Below are positions 35,059 through 43,548 of a DNA stretch of 64,000 bases, one piece after another. Source of the DNA: Pseudacidovorax sp. (GTDB taxonomy: Bacteria; Pseudomonadota; Gammaproteobacteria; Burkholderiales; Burkholderiaceae_C); the NCBI RefSeq assembly GCF_017991995.1, contig NZ_JAGOPN010000011.1, positions 62,001 through 126,000 on the forward strand. Direction: 5' to 3'. The notes below the pieces were generated by a model that was not told where the DNA came from, did not search any database, and saw nothing but the letters and a program-made list of their open reading frames with translations. A program made the translations under genes and the position numbers. The first letter of the stretch is position 1. Every line of letters starts with the position of its first letter.

Positions 35059-36312
35059 TCAGGCAGTGCGCAACTGCAGCTTCTTGCCCGGGGTCGGCGG
35101 GAACAGGACCGACTTTCCGTCCACCTTGACGTACTGGGCGACCTTGTAGCCCTTCGCATCATCGGCCGGTTCGAGGTAGACGAGCTCGACATCCTTGATG
35201 GCCTGGTTGTCTTCGGCGCGCATGGTGCGCGGCCCCGTCACGGTGTCCCAGGTCAGGCCCTTGAGGTTGGCGATGACGGCCTCCGTGTCGGTCGATTTGC
35301 CTTTCTCGATGGCCTTCAGCAGGGCGTAGAGGCTGGCATGCGCTTCTGCGGCCCAGCCCAGGGGTTCGGGGTCCTTGGTGCGTGCCGTGTAGTCGGCCAC
35401 AAAGCGGTCGCTGATCGGGTTGCCCTTGTTGGCAGCAGCGTAGTAGTGCATGCCCGTCCATTGCGCCGGCAGCTGCTGCTTGAGTCCGCGCGCGACGAGG
35501 AACTCGTTGGCAGCATCGCAGATGACCTTGTAGCGACTCATCAGGCCGAAGCCGCGGGCCTGCTGGAACATGGTGATCGCATCGCCGCCATAGGTGCAGT
35601 TGAAGACACCGTCCGCCGGTTGGCGCAGTGCCTGGGTGATCGAGTTGCGGTAGTCGGAAACCCCATAAGGCATGAGCACCGGATCGATGATCTCGGGCTT
35701 CTTGCCGGTGAGTGCCGGATAGAACTCCAGCAACGCGTCGACGAAGATGCTCCAGGTGGTGCGACCATATTCGTGGTCGGGCACCAGGCCCGTCCATCGC
35801 GTGATCTGAGGGTACTTCTGTGCCATCAGCTTGGCCTGCGCCCGGGTGCGTGCATCGGGCGCGTCGCCGGGGCGGAACACGTTGGGCGAGTAGTTCTCGT
35901 GGTTCATCTTCTCGGTACCCGCGCCGCAGGTCATGAAGACGCCCTTCTCCTGCTGCATCACCGGCGCCAGCGCAAGCACCACGGCGCTGGAGATGCCGCC
36001 GGTGTGCAGGTTGATGCCGGCGCCGAGCAGCTCGCGTGCCGCCGCGAGCGCAGCGGCCGGATTGGCCTTGTCGTCGCGCAGTTCCAGGGCCACCTGACGG
36101 CCCAGGATTCCCCCCGCCTTGTTGATCTGCTCCACCGCGATCTCGGCGCCGTTCTTCACGTAGGAGCCGATGAACTCCTGTGGGCCGCTCAGCGGCGTGA
36201 TGAGCCCGATGCGCAGCGGCCCGGACTGGGCACGGACCCAGGCCGGCATGCTGGCGACGGTCGCCGCGACGGCGGCCTGCTTGAAGAGGGTGCGGCGATG
36301 CAGGGATGTCAT
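35059..36312 (-). CDS. LivK-type periplasmic substrate-binding protein
   Basis: This is a 417-residue type I periplasmic binding protein with a twin-arginine-like signal (HRRTLFKQAA, cleavage near VRA before QSG). The domain shows PLRIGLITPLSGPQ and GGILGRQVALELRDD. Proteins of this Liv-like class in Burkholderiales often bind aromatic or alicyclic acids instead of leucine. The linked CoA ligase and acyl-CoA dehydrogenases make a carboxylic acid ligand more likely. Length is typical. Confidence 0.9.
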   Translation of the reverse strand: MTSLHRRTLFKQAAVAATVASMPAWVRAQSGPLRIGLITPLSGPQEFIGSYVKNGAEIAVEQINKAGGILGRQVALELRDDKANPAAALAAARELLGAGINLHTGGISSAVVLALAPVMQQEKGVFMTCGAGTEKMNHENYSPNVFRPGDAPDARTRAQAKLMAQKYPQITRWTGLVPDHEYGRTTWSIFVDALLEFYPALTGKKPEIIDPVLMPYGVSDYRNSITQALRQPADGVFNCTYGGDAITMFQQARGFGLMSRYKVICDAANEFLVARGLKQQLPAQWTGMHYYAAANKGNPISDRFVADYTARTKDPEPLGWAAEAHASLYALLKAIEKGKSTDTEAVIANLKGLTWDTVTGPRTMRAEDNQAIKDVELVYLEPADDAKGYKVAQYVKVDGKSVLFPPTPGKKLQLRTA

Positions 36313-36370
36313 GGTGTGTCTCCGGATTGCTCTTGGTGGCGGTGGAAGGTCAGGGACGACAAAGGCAGGC

Positions 36371-37165
36371 TCAGCGCCCGCTGAAGACGGGCTTGCGCTT
36401 CTCGCGGAAGGCGCGCACGGCCTCGGCATGGTCCTGGGTGAGGTTGGACATGCATTCGTAGGCCACGCCGGCATCAAAGTAGCTGTGGAACAGCTGGCGC
36501 AACGGCAGGTTGGCGGTGATCTTGCTCCAGCGGATGGCCTTGGTGGCGCCCGATGCCAGCTGGGATGCCAAGGCGTCGACGGCGCCGTCGAGCTGTGCGA
36601 GCGGCACCACCTCGGTGAGCAGACCGATGCGCTCGGCCTCTTTGGCACCCAGCAGTTCGCCGGTCAGCAGATAGCGCTTGGCTTTGGCATAACCCACCAG
36701 TTGCGGCCAGATCAACGCGCCGCCGTCGCCGGCCACCAGGCCCACGCTCACATGCGGATCGCCGATGCGAGCCTCGTCGGAGGCGATGATCACGTCGCTC
36801 AGCAATGCAAGGCTGGCGCCCAGGCCGGTCGCGTGCCCGTTGAGCTTGCAGATCAGCGGCTTCTCCAGGTCGAGCTGCGAATAGACGATGTCTTTTGCCT
36901 CTCGGGCGGTGCGCTCGAACTCGGCGGGCTCATCGATGGACTGCTGCATCCAGTCGATGTCGCCACCGGCACAGAAGGCACGGCCTCGGCCGGTGAGGAC
37001 GACGATGTCGCTGCCTTCGTCGCGTTGCGCGTCGGTGAAGACGCGGGACAGCTCGTGGTGCAGCCGCGCATTGACCGCATTGCGCTGCTCGGGCCTGTTG
37101 AGCGCGATGGTCAGCACGCGACCCTGGCGCTCGAACTCGATGCAGGTGTAGCTGGAAAAGTCCAT
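36371..37165 (-). CDS. Crotonase-family protein lacking the usual hydratase glutamates
   Basis: This is a 264-residue member of the enoyl-CoA hydratase/isomerase superfamily. The oxyanion-hole segments are FCAGGDIDWM and NGHATGLGASLAL. Where enoyl-CoA hydratase has its two catalytic Glu residues, this protein has Ser (GASLAL in place of GCELAM) and His (GDPHVSVG in place of GQPEILLG). An Asp appears in AGDGG. It is therefore probably not a simple hydratase; isomerase or hydrolase chemistry is possible. It lies between the dehydrogenase pair and the binding protein of the catabolic operon. Confidence 0.88.
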   Translation of the reverse strand: MDFSSYTCIEFERQGRVLTIALNRPEQRNAVNARLHHELSRVFTDAQRDEGSDIVVLTGRGRAFCAGGDIDWMQQSIDEPAEFERTAREAKDIVYSQLDLEKPLICKLNGHATGLGASLALLSDVIIASDEARIGDPHVSVGLVAGDGGALIWPQLVGYAKAKRYLLTGELLGAKEAERIGLLTEVVPLAQLDGAVDALASQLASGATKAIRWSKITANLPLRQLFHSYFDAGVAYECMSNLTQDHAEAVRAFREKRKPVFSGR

Positions 37166-38275
37166 TCAGATCTCCTGTGGAGTGGGCGCGCCGCCGGCGC
37201 GGACGAACGCAGCCAGGTGCAGGTCCTCTGCACCGTGCCATTGCGCGTTGACGCGGGCGCGGCGCAGATAGTGGCTGGCCGCGTGTTCCTCGGTGATGCC
37301 GATGCCGCCGTGCATCTGCACCGCTTCCTGCGTCAGCTTGCGGGCGTTCTCGCAGGCCAGCGCCTTGGCAGCATGCACGGCACGCGCCGCCTCGACGGGT
37401 GGGGCGTTGCAGCACAAGGCGGCAACGGCTTCGTCGATGACCGCACGGCTTTCGGCGATCCGGATGTATGCATCCACCGCACGGTGCTGAAGGGCCTGGT
37501 TGCTGCCGATGGGCATGCCGAACTGCCGCCGCGTCTTCAGATGTTCCAGCGTCTGATCGAAGGCCGACTGCATCAGGCCGACCGAATCCGACGCTACCGC
37601 GACGGCCGCCAGTGCGCGGGCCTGGGCCATGGCGTCGGCAAAGCGACCCTCGGGGTCAGCCAGCGGCTCGGCAATCGCTGCGGCCAGATGCACCGTGGCA
37701 GCCCCACGTCCGTCGAGCAGCGGATACGGCTGGCGTTGCACGCCGCTTGCGGAGACCGGCAGGTACCAGAGCCGGCCATCTGCGGGAATCAGCAGGACAT
37801 CGGCGATGTCCGCATCCACCGCCACCTCGAGGCGGCCCTGCAGTCGACCGTCTGCGGTGAGCGTGACGCCCGGCCTCACGACCTGATCGGGTGGGACCAG
37901 GGCAACCACAAGGCGGGTGCCTTGCTGCATCTCAGGCAGCCACTTCGACCTTTGCGCGGCGTCGCCCAGCGCTTCGATCAGCTGCGGTGCGAGTACGCCG
38001 CAGCTCAGCAGCGGCTCCGTGAGCAATGCGCTTCCCGCGATCTGGCAGAGCAGGGCGATGGACGACGGGCGCAGGCCGAAGCCGCCGTGGGTCTCGGAGG
38101 TGGCGACCGCGAACCAACCCAGCTCCGCAAGAGAGCGCCAAATTGCCGGATCATGGCGACGCCTGTCGGGCGCGAGGTGCTGCCGGTCCTCGAAACGATG
38201 GCGCTGTGCAACCCACCGGCGCGCAGCCGATTCGAGGGCCTGATCGGTGTCGTCCATCCAGGTCGTCGGGTTCAC
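37166..38275 (-). CDS. Acyl-CoA dehydrogenase, smaller subunit of a likely heteromer
   Basis: This is a 369-residue acyl-CoA dehydrogenase homologue. The FAD/C-terminal domain has RRQFGMPIGSNQALQHRAVD and VQMHGGIGITEE. Where the canonical enzyme has the catalytic Glu (IYEGT), this one has WHGAE. Its N-terminal and middle domains are divergent. The GTG start overlaps the stop of the preceding dehydrogenase gene (GTGA), and an ATG 18 bp later is possible. The tight coupling with a second dehydrogenase suggests an alpha2-beta2 enzyme of the kind known for pimeloyl-CoA or steroid side chains. Confidence 0.87.
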   Translation of the reverse strand: MNPTTWMDDTDQALESAARRWVAQRHRFEDRQHLAPDRRRHDPAIWRSLAELGWFAVATSETHGGFGLRPSSIALLCQIAGSALLTEPLLSCGVLAPQLIEALGDAAQRSKWLPEMQQGTRLVVALVPPDQVVRPGVTLTADGRLQGRLEVAVDADIADVLLIPADGRLWYLPVSASGVQRQPYPLLDGRGAATVHLAAAIAEPLADPEGRFADAMAQARALAAVAVASDSVGLMQSAFDQTLEHLKTRRQFGMPIGSNQALQHRAVDAYIRIAESRAVIDEAVAALCCNAPPVEAARAVHAAKALACENARKLTQEAVQMHGGIGITEEHAASHYLRRARVNAQWHGAEDLHLAAFVRAGGAPTPQEI

Positions 38276-39468
38276 AGGCCGAGCTCCGCTTTGCTGATGA
38301 TGTTGCGTTGGATCTCGTTGGAGCCGCCATAGATGGTCGACGCGCGGCCATGCAAATACTCGCGCACTGCACCGGGCGTCGTGGCAGGCCCCACGGGGGA
38401 CGCGAGGGTGTCGGCGTTCACGAAAAGGGGGTCGTAGACCACGGCTGCGGCGCCCAGCCAATCCAGCGTGGCCTCGGCAATGGCCTGCTGCAGCTCGGTG
38501 CCGCGGATCTTCATGATCGACGCTTCGACCCCCGGTGGTGCCGCCGGGTCCATGGTGCGGGCGTAGGCAAGGCAGAAGGCACGCAGCGCATGCAGGCGCA
38601 GTTCCAGCTCGGCCAGCCGCCGCTCGAAGACGGGGAGATTGCGCACCGCATCGCTGGGCGCCTCGGCCATCAACGCACGAAGGTGCTGCAGCTGGCGCGT
38701 GGCGCGGCCCGTCTCGGCCGAGAGGATGCGCTCGTTGGACAGCAGGAACTTGGCGTAGCTCCAACCCTTGCCCTCCTCGCCCACGAGCATCTCCACGGGC
38801 ACCTCGACCTCATCGAGGAAAACTTCATTGACATGATGGCAGCCGTCCATGGTGCGGATTGGACGCACCTGCACGCCGGGGCTGCGCATGTCGATGAGCA
38901 GGAACGAGATGCCCTGCTGGGGCCGGCCTTCGTCACTGGTGCGCACCAGGCAGAACATCCAGTCGGCCCATTGCACATAGCTGGTCCAGATCTTCTGGCC
39001 ACTGACGACGTAGCGGTCGCCGCGCCGCACAGCCCGCGTCTTGAGCCCGGCCAGGTCCGAGCCGGCACCGGGCTCGGAATAGCCTTGCGCCCACCACTCC
39101 TGCGACGACAGGATGGGCGGCAGGAAGCGTCGCTTCTGCGCCTCGGAGCCGAAGGTGTAGATCACCGGCCCGACGTAGTTCACGCCGAACGGAATCAGCC
39201 ACGGCGCGCCGCAGCGCATGCTCTCCTCCTCGAACACGAAGCGTTGAAGCGGCGTCCATGCCGCGCCGCCGTGTTCCCGCGGCCAGTGGCCGGCCACCCA
39301 TCCGCGGGGTGCCAACGAACGAAGGAAGGCGAGGTTGTCTTCCTTGGTCAGAAAGAGGTTCGCCTGCACCTTGTCGCGAACGTTGCGCGGCAGCTCGTTC
39401 TCGCAGTAGTCGCGCACTTCCTGGCGAAAGCGTTGTTCGGCTTCAAAGGCAGGGCTGTTCAGCATCAC
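38272..39468 (-). CDS. Acyl-CoA dehydrogenase, larger subunit of a likely heteromer
   Basis: This is a 398-residue acyl-CoA dehydrogenase. FAD-binding motifs YSEPGAGSDLAG and SGQKIWTSY are present. The C-terminal segment reads STIYGGSNEIQ, with Gly where many enzymes have the catalytic Glu; the base may come from another helix or from the partner at 37166. It is the first gene of the catabolic operon. A palindromic operator lies 11 bp upstream of its start codon, in the gap to the TetR gene. A second ATG follows the first directly. Confidence 0.92.
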   Translation of the reverse strand: MMLNSPAFEAEQRFRQEVRDYCENELPRNVRDKVQANLFLTKEDNLAFLRSLAPRGWVAGHWPREHGGAAWTPLQRFVFEEESMRCGAPWLIPFGVNYVGPVIYTFGSEAQKRRFLPPILSSQEWWAQGYSEPGAGSDLAGLKTRAVRRGDRYVVSGQKIWTSYVQWADWMFCLVRTSDEGRPQQGISFLLIDMRSPGVQVRPIRTMDGCHHVNEVFLDEVEVPVEMLVGEEGKGWSYAKFLLSNERILSAETGRATRQLQHLRALMAEAPSDAVRNLPVFERRLAELELRLHALRAFCLAYARTMDPAAPPGVEASIMKIRGTELQQAIAEATLDWLGAAAVVYDPLFVNADTLASPVGPATTPGAVREYLHGRASTIYGGSNEIQRNIISKAELGL

Positions 39469-39478
39469 ACAAACAAAA

Positions 39479-39499
39479 TGAACGATGAGTCATAATTCA
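39479..39499 (-). promoter_or_regulatory. Palindromic operator, probable target of the divergent TetR repressor
   Basis: A 21-bp imperfect palindrome (TGAACGATGAGTCATAATTCA) with 8 of 10 base pairs matching around a central G. The core ATGAGTCAT is perfect. It lies 11 bp upstream of the first dehydrogenase start codon and 121 bp from the TetR start. Size and symmetry fit TetR-family operators. The surrounding AT-rich stretch likely holds the operon promoter. Confidence 0.55.
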
Positions 39500-39540
39500 G
39501 TTTCGTCCGATCCGATGCGCTGACCACTAGGGAAAACGCT

Positions 39541-39562
39541 GCGGCTCGGCACGCCGAGCCGC
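39541..39562. repeat. Perfect 9-bp hairpin in the leader of the TetR gene
   Basis: GCGGCTCGG and CCGAGCCGC are separated by CACG, forming a very stable hairpin in the gap between the divergent dehydrogenase and TetR genes. No T-run follows on either strand, so it is not a classical terminator. It may insulate the two transcripts or shape the TetR leader RNA. Confidence 0.5.
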
Positions 39563-39619
39563 TTCAGTAGACTGGGACGGAGGCTATTCGCCGTCGAGCG
39601 AAGCCAGAAAGGACGCGTA

Positions 39620-40291
39620 TTGGCCGCCGCGACAGGCATCCCTCGCACCGCGAGAAAAAAATCAGCCGCTGTGCGACTCAGCCGCGAGGAGAAGGCAGCG
39701 CGCACCCGCGATCGCCTGATGGTCTCTGCCGCCAAGGTGGTCGGCGAGTTCGGCTACCGCGATGCTTCAGTCCAGCGCATCACGGCAGAGGCAGGCATTG
39801 CCCAAGGCACCTTCTACCTCTACTTCGAATCTCGGCAAGCGCTCTTCGACGAGCTCCTGCCGTACTTCGGCGTCCAGATGCTCGAGCTCGTGCGCCAGCG
39901 TGCGCACGGCGCCAAGGGCTTCTTCGAGGTGGAGGAGGTAGGCGCCCGCGCAGTCTTCGAATACCTTTCGGAAAACCCGTGGTTCTGGCGCGTCCTCAAC
40001 GAAGCGGAAGTTGAGGCGCCCAAGGCCTGGTCCCGTCACCACGAAGAGGTGGTGCGTCGCTACGTGAAGTTTCTCAAGCGTGCGAAGCGAGATGGAGAAA
40101 TCATCAACTACGGTGAAGATGAACTCGCCACGCTGGCCTATCTGCTCATTGCCGCGCGGGACTACCTGTACCTCTACCACCTGCATCGACGGACGCAGTC
40201 TTCCGGCATACCAGATGCGGTGATGAAGACCTACCTCCGTTTCCTCAAGGGAGGCCTGATGGGTGGAGGGCTTCCGGCGGGAGCGCCATGA
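39620..40291 (+). CDS. TetR-family transcriptional regulator
   Basis: This is a 223-residue TetR regulator. The helix-turn-helix at about 45-65 reads ASVQRITAEAGIAQGTFYLYF. The C-terminal ligand domain is aromatic-rich. An extra basic N-terminal arm of about 25 residues (ARKKSAAVRLSREEK) precedes the domain. The TTG start is preferred because AGAAAGGA lies about 7 bp upstream and no ATG occurs before the helix-turn-helix. It is divergent from the nine-gene catabolic operon and most likely represses it until an acyl-CoA ligand binds. Confidence 0.9.
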   Translation: MAAATGIPRTARKKSAAVRLSREEKAARTRDRLMVSAAKVVGEFGYRDASVQRITAEAGIAQGTFYLYFESRQALFDELLPYFGVQMLELVRQRAHGAKGFFEVEEVGARAVFEYLSENPWFWRVLNEAEVEAPKAWSRHHEEVVRRYVKFLKRAKRDGEIINYGEDELATLAYLLIAARDYLYLYHLHRRTQSSGIPDAVMKTYLRFLKGGLMGGGLPAGAP

Positions 40292-40390
40292 GCGCTTGCT
40301 CAGCGACTTGACACCAGGCCGCAGACGCCGCCCAAAGTGGCGGTCGGACGTTTGGCCTCAGGAGCTGGCCGCAGCGGCCTTCGTCATGGC

Positions 40391-41071
40391 TCAGGCGGCT
40401 GCGGCCGCGCCCGCTTCGAACTGGATCGTCGCCAGACCGCGGTCCAGGTGCACGTTCAGCTCGCTCACCATCTCGTCCAGGCTGTCGCCCAGCGCGCAGT
40501 CGAGGAAGCGCCGGTGGTTGGCCTCGAAGTCCACCTTGGGCGCATGCGCGATCTGACAGATGGCGAAGCCGAGCTGGATCTTCTGCGTCATCTGCTGCCA
40601 GAACGCGGGCATCAGGTGGTTGCCGCAACGCTCGTAGACCAGGCCGTGGAAATGCGCCTCGGCGCGGATCTCTTCCGACAGGTCGTCGCTGCGCACGGCC
40701 GCGATCATGTGGTCGAAGCGGGCCTGCAGCTCATCGCGGAAGGCGGCGTCGCGCAGCGGCCAGATGCGGCGGTAGGCCTGGCTTTCCATCACGCGTCGCA
40801 TCTCGTAGACGTCGCGCAGCACGGCGGCATTGACCTCGGTGACGAAGGTGCCGGCATAGGGCCGGTTGGTGGCCAGGCCGCTTTCGATCAGCTCACGGAT
40901 GGCCTCGCGCAGCAGCCCGCGGCTCACGGCCAGATCGCCGGCCAGCCGGCTTTCGACCAGCTGCGTGCCCGGCGCGATGCGGCCCGAGAGGATGGCGCGG
41001 CGCAGCGTCTCGGCCACCTGGTCGCGGCGGGTCAGCGTGGGCAGGGGCTCGAAACGGGGGATGCTGCTCAT
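40391..41071 (-). CDS. GntR-family (FadR/FCD) transcriptional regulator
   Basis: This is a 226-residue regulator with an N-terminal winged helix (about 15-80: LVESRLAGDLAVSRGLLREAIREL). The C-terminal FCD domain has metal-site residues Asp87 and histidines in EAHFHGLVY and FEANHRRF. It is the last gene of the amino-acid importer operon, 55 bp after the permease at 41127, so it probably controls that operon. It converges with the TetR gene; the 99-bp gap holds no clear terminator. Confidence 0.92.
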   Translation of the reverse strand: MSSIPRFEPLPTLTRRDQVAETLRRAILSGRIAPGTQLVESRLAGDLAVSRGLLREAIRELIESGLATNRPYAGTFVTEVNAAVLRDVYEMRRVMESQAYRRIWPLRDAAFRDELQARFDHMIAAVRSDDLSEEIRAEAHFHGLVYERCGNHLMPAFWQQMTQKIQLGFAICQIAHAPKVDFEANHRRFLDCALGDSLDEMVSELNVHLDRGLATIQFEAGAAAAA

Positions 41072-41126
41072 GGTGTGGGCGCGATTCTCGGCCAGGGGCT
41101 GATGCGGCTCGCGGGGTGCAAGGGCT

Positions 41127-41792
41127 TCAGGCCCGCAGCGCGAAGCGCTTCTCCAGCCGCGAGGCCAGGTACGAGCCCGGATAGATCAGCACGAAGTAGA
41201 TCAGGCCCACGGCCGTGAGGATCTCCAGCGGCCGGTAGAAGGCGGCCGACAGCGCGCGGCCCTGGTACATCAACTCCTGCACCGCGATGACCGACGCGAT
41301 GGAGGTGTTCTTGGCCAGCTCAATGCCACGGTTGGTGAAGGCGGGCAGCATGCGCGCCAGCACCTGCGGCACGATGACCCGGCGCATCAGCTGGGTGCGC
41401 GTCATGCCCAGCGCGCGGGCGCCTTCCCACTGCCCGACGGGCAACGACGCGATGCCGCCGCGGAAGATCTCGGAACAGTAGGCCGAAGCGTTGAGCACCA
41501 AGCCGCACAGCGCCGCCACCAGCGGCGTGAGTTGCACGCCGGTGAGGATCGGGAAGGCATAGAAGAACCAGATCAGCTGCACCATCACCGGCGTATTGCG
41601 GAACAGCTCGACCCAGCTGCGCCCCAGCAGCACCGGCACGCGCCGGCCCGAGCCGGTGGCCAGCGACAGCAGCAGGCCCAGCACCATCGACAGCGGAAAG
41701 GCGATGACCCACAGCAGCGCCGTCATGCCCACGCCCTTGAGGAGCACGGGCCAGTTCTGCAGCACCGGGGTGAAGTCCCAGGAGAAGTCCAT
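41127..41792 (-). CDS. Polar amino acid ABC transporter permease
   Basis: This is a 221-residue HisMQ/GlnP-type permease with about five hydrophobic helices. The amphipathic start MDFSWDFTPVLQNW and the coupling (EAA) loop GQWEGARALGMTRTQLMRRVIVPQ are typical. It forms a heterodimer with the neighbouring permease at 41798, whose coupling loop is nearly identical. The two genes are 5 bp apart. Confidence 0.94.
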   Translation of the reverse strand: MDFSWDFTPVLQNWPVLLKGVGMTALLWVIAFPLSMVLGLLLSLATGSGRRVPVLLGRSWVELFRNTPVMVQLIWFFYAFPILTGVQLTPLVAALCGLVLNASAYCSEIFRGGIASLPVGQWEGARALGMTRTQLMRRVIVPQVLARMLPAFTNRGIELAKNTSIASVIAVQELMYQGRALSAAFYRPLEILTAVGLIYFVLIYPGSYLASRLEKRFALRA

Positions 41793-41797
41793 GCCGG

Positions 41798-42487
41798 TCA
41801 CCTCGCGGTTGCGGAAACGGGCCGGGTGGCGCGGGTCAGCCGCGCCTCCAGCAGGTGCGCCAGCGTGCTGAGGACCAACAGCGTGACGAAGAAGATGGCC
41901 GCCACCACGGTGTAGACCTCCAGCGGGCGGAAGGTGATGCTGTTGACCTGCATGGCCTGGTAGAGCAGGTCGGAGTACGCCAGCGTCGAGGCCAGGGCGG
42001 TGGTCTTGATGAGCTCGAAGGAGCGTTCCATGAAGGGCGGCAGCATGCGCTGCAGCGCCTGGGGCAGCACCACGCGCCGCAGCACCGCGGGCGGACGCAT
42101 GCCCAGCGCGCGGGCGCCTTCCCATTGGCCGCGGTCGATGCTGACCACGCCGCCGCGGAACACCTCGGCATAGAAGGCGCCCGACTGGGTCGAAAGGGCG
42201 ATGATGGCCGCCACGTACGGGTCCAGGCTCACGCCCAGCACCACGGGCAGCGCATAGAAGGCCCAGAAGAAGTGCACCAGCGGCGGTGTGTTGCGGTAGA
42301 ACTCGGTGAACCACAGCGCCGGCCACTGCAGCCAGCGCGTCTTCGTCAGGCGCATGGTGGCCAGCACGGCGCCGATGAGCACGCCCATGGCGATGGCCAC
42401 CGCCGCGATGCGGAAGGTGCCGAGCACGCCCGTCAGCAGCATCTGGCGGTATTCCCAGACGGCGCCGAAGTCCCAGTCGTAGTTCAT
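41798..42487 (-). CDS. Polar amino acid ABC transporter permease
   Basis: This is a 229-residue HisMQ-type permease. The EAA loop is GQWEGARALGMRPPAVLRRVVLPQ, and LWFTEFYRNTPPLVHFFW is the typical segment before the third helix. The ATG at 42487 begins MNYDWDFG, parallel to the partner start. A 177-bp gap containing a GC-rich repeat separates it from the binding-protein gene upstream. Confidence 0.94.
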   Translation of the reverse strand: MNYDWDFGAVWEYRQMLLTGVLGTFRIAAVAIAMGVLIGAVLATMRLTKTRWLQWPALWFTEFYRNTPPLVHFFWAFYALPVVLGVSLDPYVAAIIALSTQSGAFYAEVFRGGVVSIDRGQWEGARALGMRPPAVLRRVVLPQALQRMLPPFMERSFELIKTTALASTLAYSDLLYQAMQVNSITFRPLEVYTVVAAIFFVTLLVLSTLAHLLEARLTRATRPVSATAR

Positions 42488-42603
42488 GTCATGTGTCCGT
42501 GGCGCCGCGCGCAACCCGGATGGCGCGAGGGCGACTCGAATGGCCGCGGAGCAGGCCATGCCAAGGCACCCGTGGAACTGGCTCTGCCAGGCCACCGGGT
42601 GCG

Positions 42604-42658
42604 CCCCCCTCCAAGCCGAAGGCGACAGAGAGGGGGGAGTCGCGAAGCGACTTGGGGG
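42604..42658. repeat. GC-rich double-hairpin repeat (REP-like) between binding-protein and permease genes
   Basis: CCCCCCTC (42604-42611) can pair with GAGGGGGG (42630-42637). AGTCGC-GAA-GCGACT (42638-42652) is a perfect 6-bp hairpin with a GAA loop, followed by six G. The stretch ends 7 bp before the binding-protein stop codon on the - strand. The pattern resembles dispersed intergenic repeats common in Comamonadaceae genomes. In an ABC operon, such a hairpin after the binding-protein gene can stabilise its mRNA and lower permease expression; this role is inference. Confidence 0.6.
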
Positions 42659-42664
42659 GTGTCA

Positions 42665-43510
42665 CTACTTCTCCAGAGACTCCTTGGTCACGCCAGGCAT
42701 CTTGTCCGGATCCAGCCCCTTGGTCTTGAGGTACTGGGCGTACAGCGCCTGCGTCTGGCCCGAGGCATAGAGTTTCTTGAACTGCTCGTCGAGCATGTCG
42801 CGGAAGGCCGGGTCCTGCTCCTTGCGCACGCCGGCGCTGGTGGCGATGGCGACCACCGGCTGCGGGATCTGCACGCTGCCCTTCTTGATCTTGGAATACG
42901 CGATGGTCAGCACCGAGTGGTAGAAGCCGATGGCATCCACACGGCCGGCATTGAAGGCGGCCACGGTCTCGTCGGTGTTGGTGAAGCGCTCGATCCTGGC
43001 GTTGGGCAGGCGCTTGGTGAGATCGCGGTCGGTGGCGGTGCCCAGGGCCACGCCGACACGCACGGTGGGCTTGTCCAGGTCGCTCCAGTTCTTGACCGTC
43101 AGGCCGTCCTTGGCCAGCACGCCCTGGGCGTACCAGAGCATGGGCGCGGTAGGGAAGTCGATGGCGCGCTTGCGCTCTTCGGTGGCATCGAGCACGAACA
43201 TCACATCGAACTGACCCGACTGCAGGCCGGCCACGCTGTTGGCCCAGGTGGTCTCGACCGGCACCATCTTCACGCCGATGTTCTTGGCGATCTGCTCGCC
43301 CATCAGCACGCCCACGCCGGTCCACTGACCGGTGGCGGGGTCGCGGTAGTACCACGGGTCGCCGGGCGCCACGCCGATGCGCAGCTCGCCGGATTTCTTG
43401 ACCTTCTCCAGCGTCTGGGCCTGGGCCGGCATGCCGGCCAGCAGACCCAGGCCGACCAGGCCGACCAGCAGGCCGCGGCGGACGGCGGCAAAGCGGGACA
43501 GGATGTTCAT
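42665..43510 (-). CDS. Amino acid ABC transporter substrate-binding protein
   Basis: This is a 281-residue periplasmic binding protein (SBP_bac_3 family) with a Sec signal peptide (basic start, hydrophobic 14-28, AQAQ). The domain begins SGELRIGVAPGDPWYYRD. AGLQSGQFDVMF and FNAGRVDAIGFY are family landmarks. The ligand is probably a polar amino acid or related compound. The gene lies 38 bp after the aminotransferase homologue and belongs to the operon 45294 to 40391. Confidence 0.93.
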   Translation of the reverse strand: MNILSRFAAVRRGLLVGLVGLGLLAGMPAQAQTLEKVKKSGELRIGVAPGDPWYYRDPATGQWTGVGVLMGEQIAKNIGVKMVPVETTWANSVAGLQSGQFDVMFVLDATEERKRAIDFPTAPMLWYAQGVLAKDGLTVKNWSDLDKPTVRVGVALGTATDRDLTKRLPNARIERFTNTDETVAAFNAGRVDAIGFYHSVLTIAYSKIKKGSVQIPQPVVAIATSAGVRKEQDPAFRDMLDEQFKKLYASGQTQALYAQYLKTKGLDPDKMPGVTKESLEK

Positions 43511-43548
43511 TCGTCGCTCCTACGAGGTGGAAAGTTGGAAAAGGGGAA

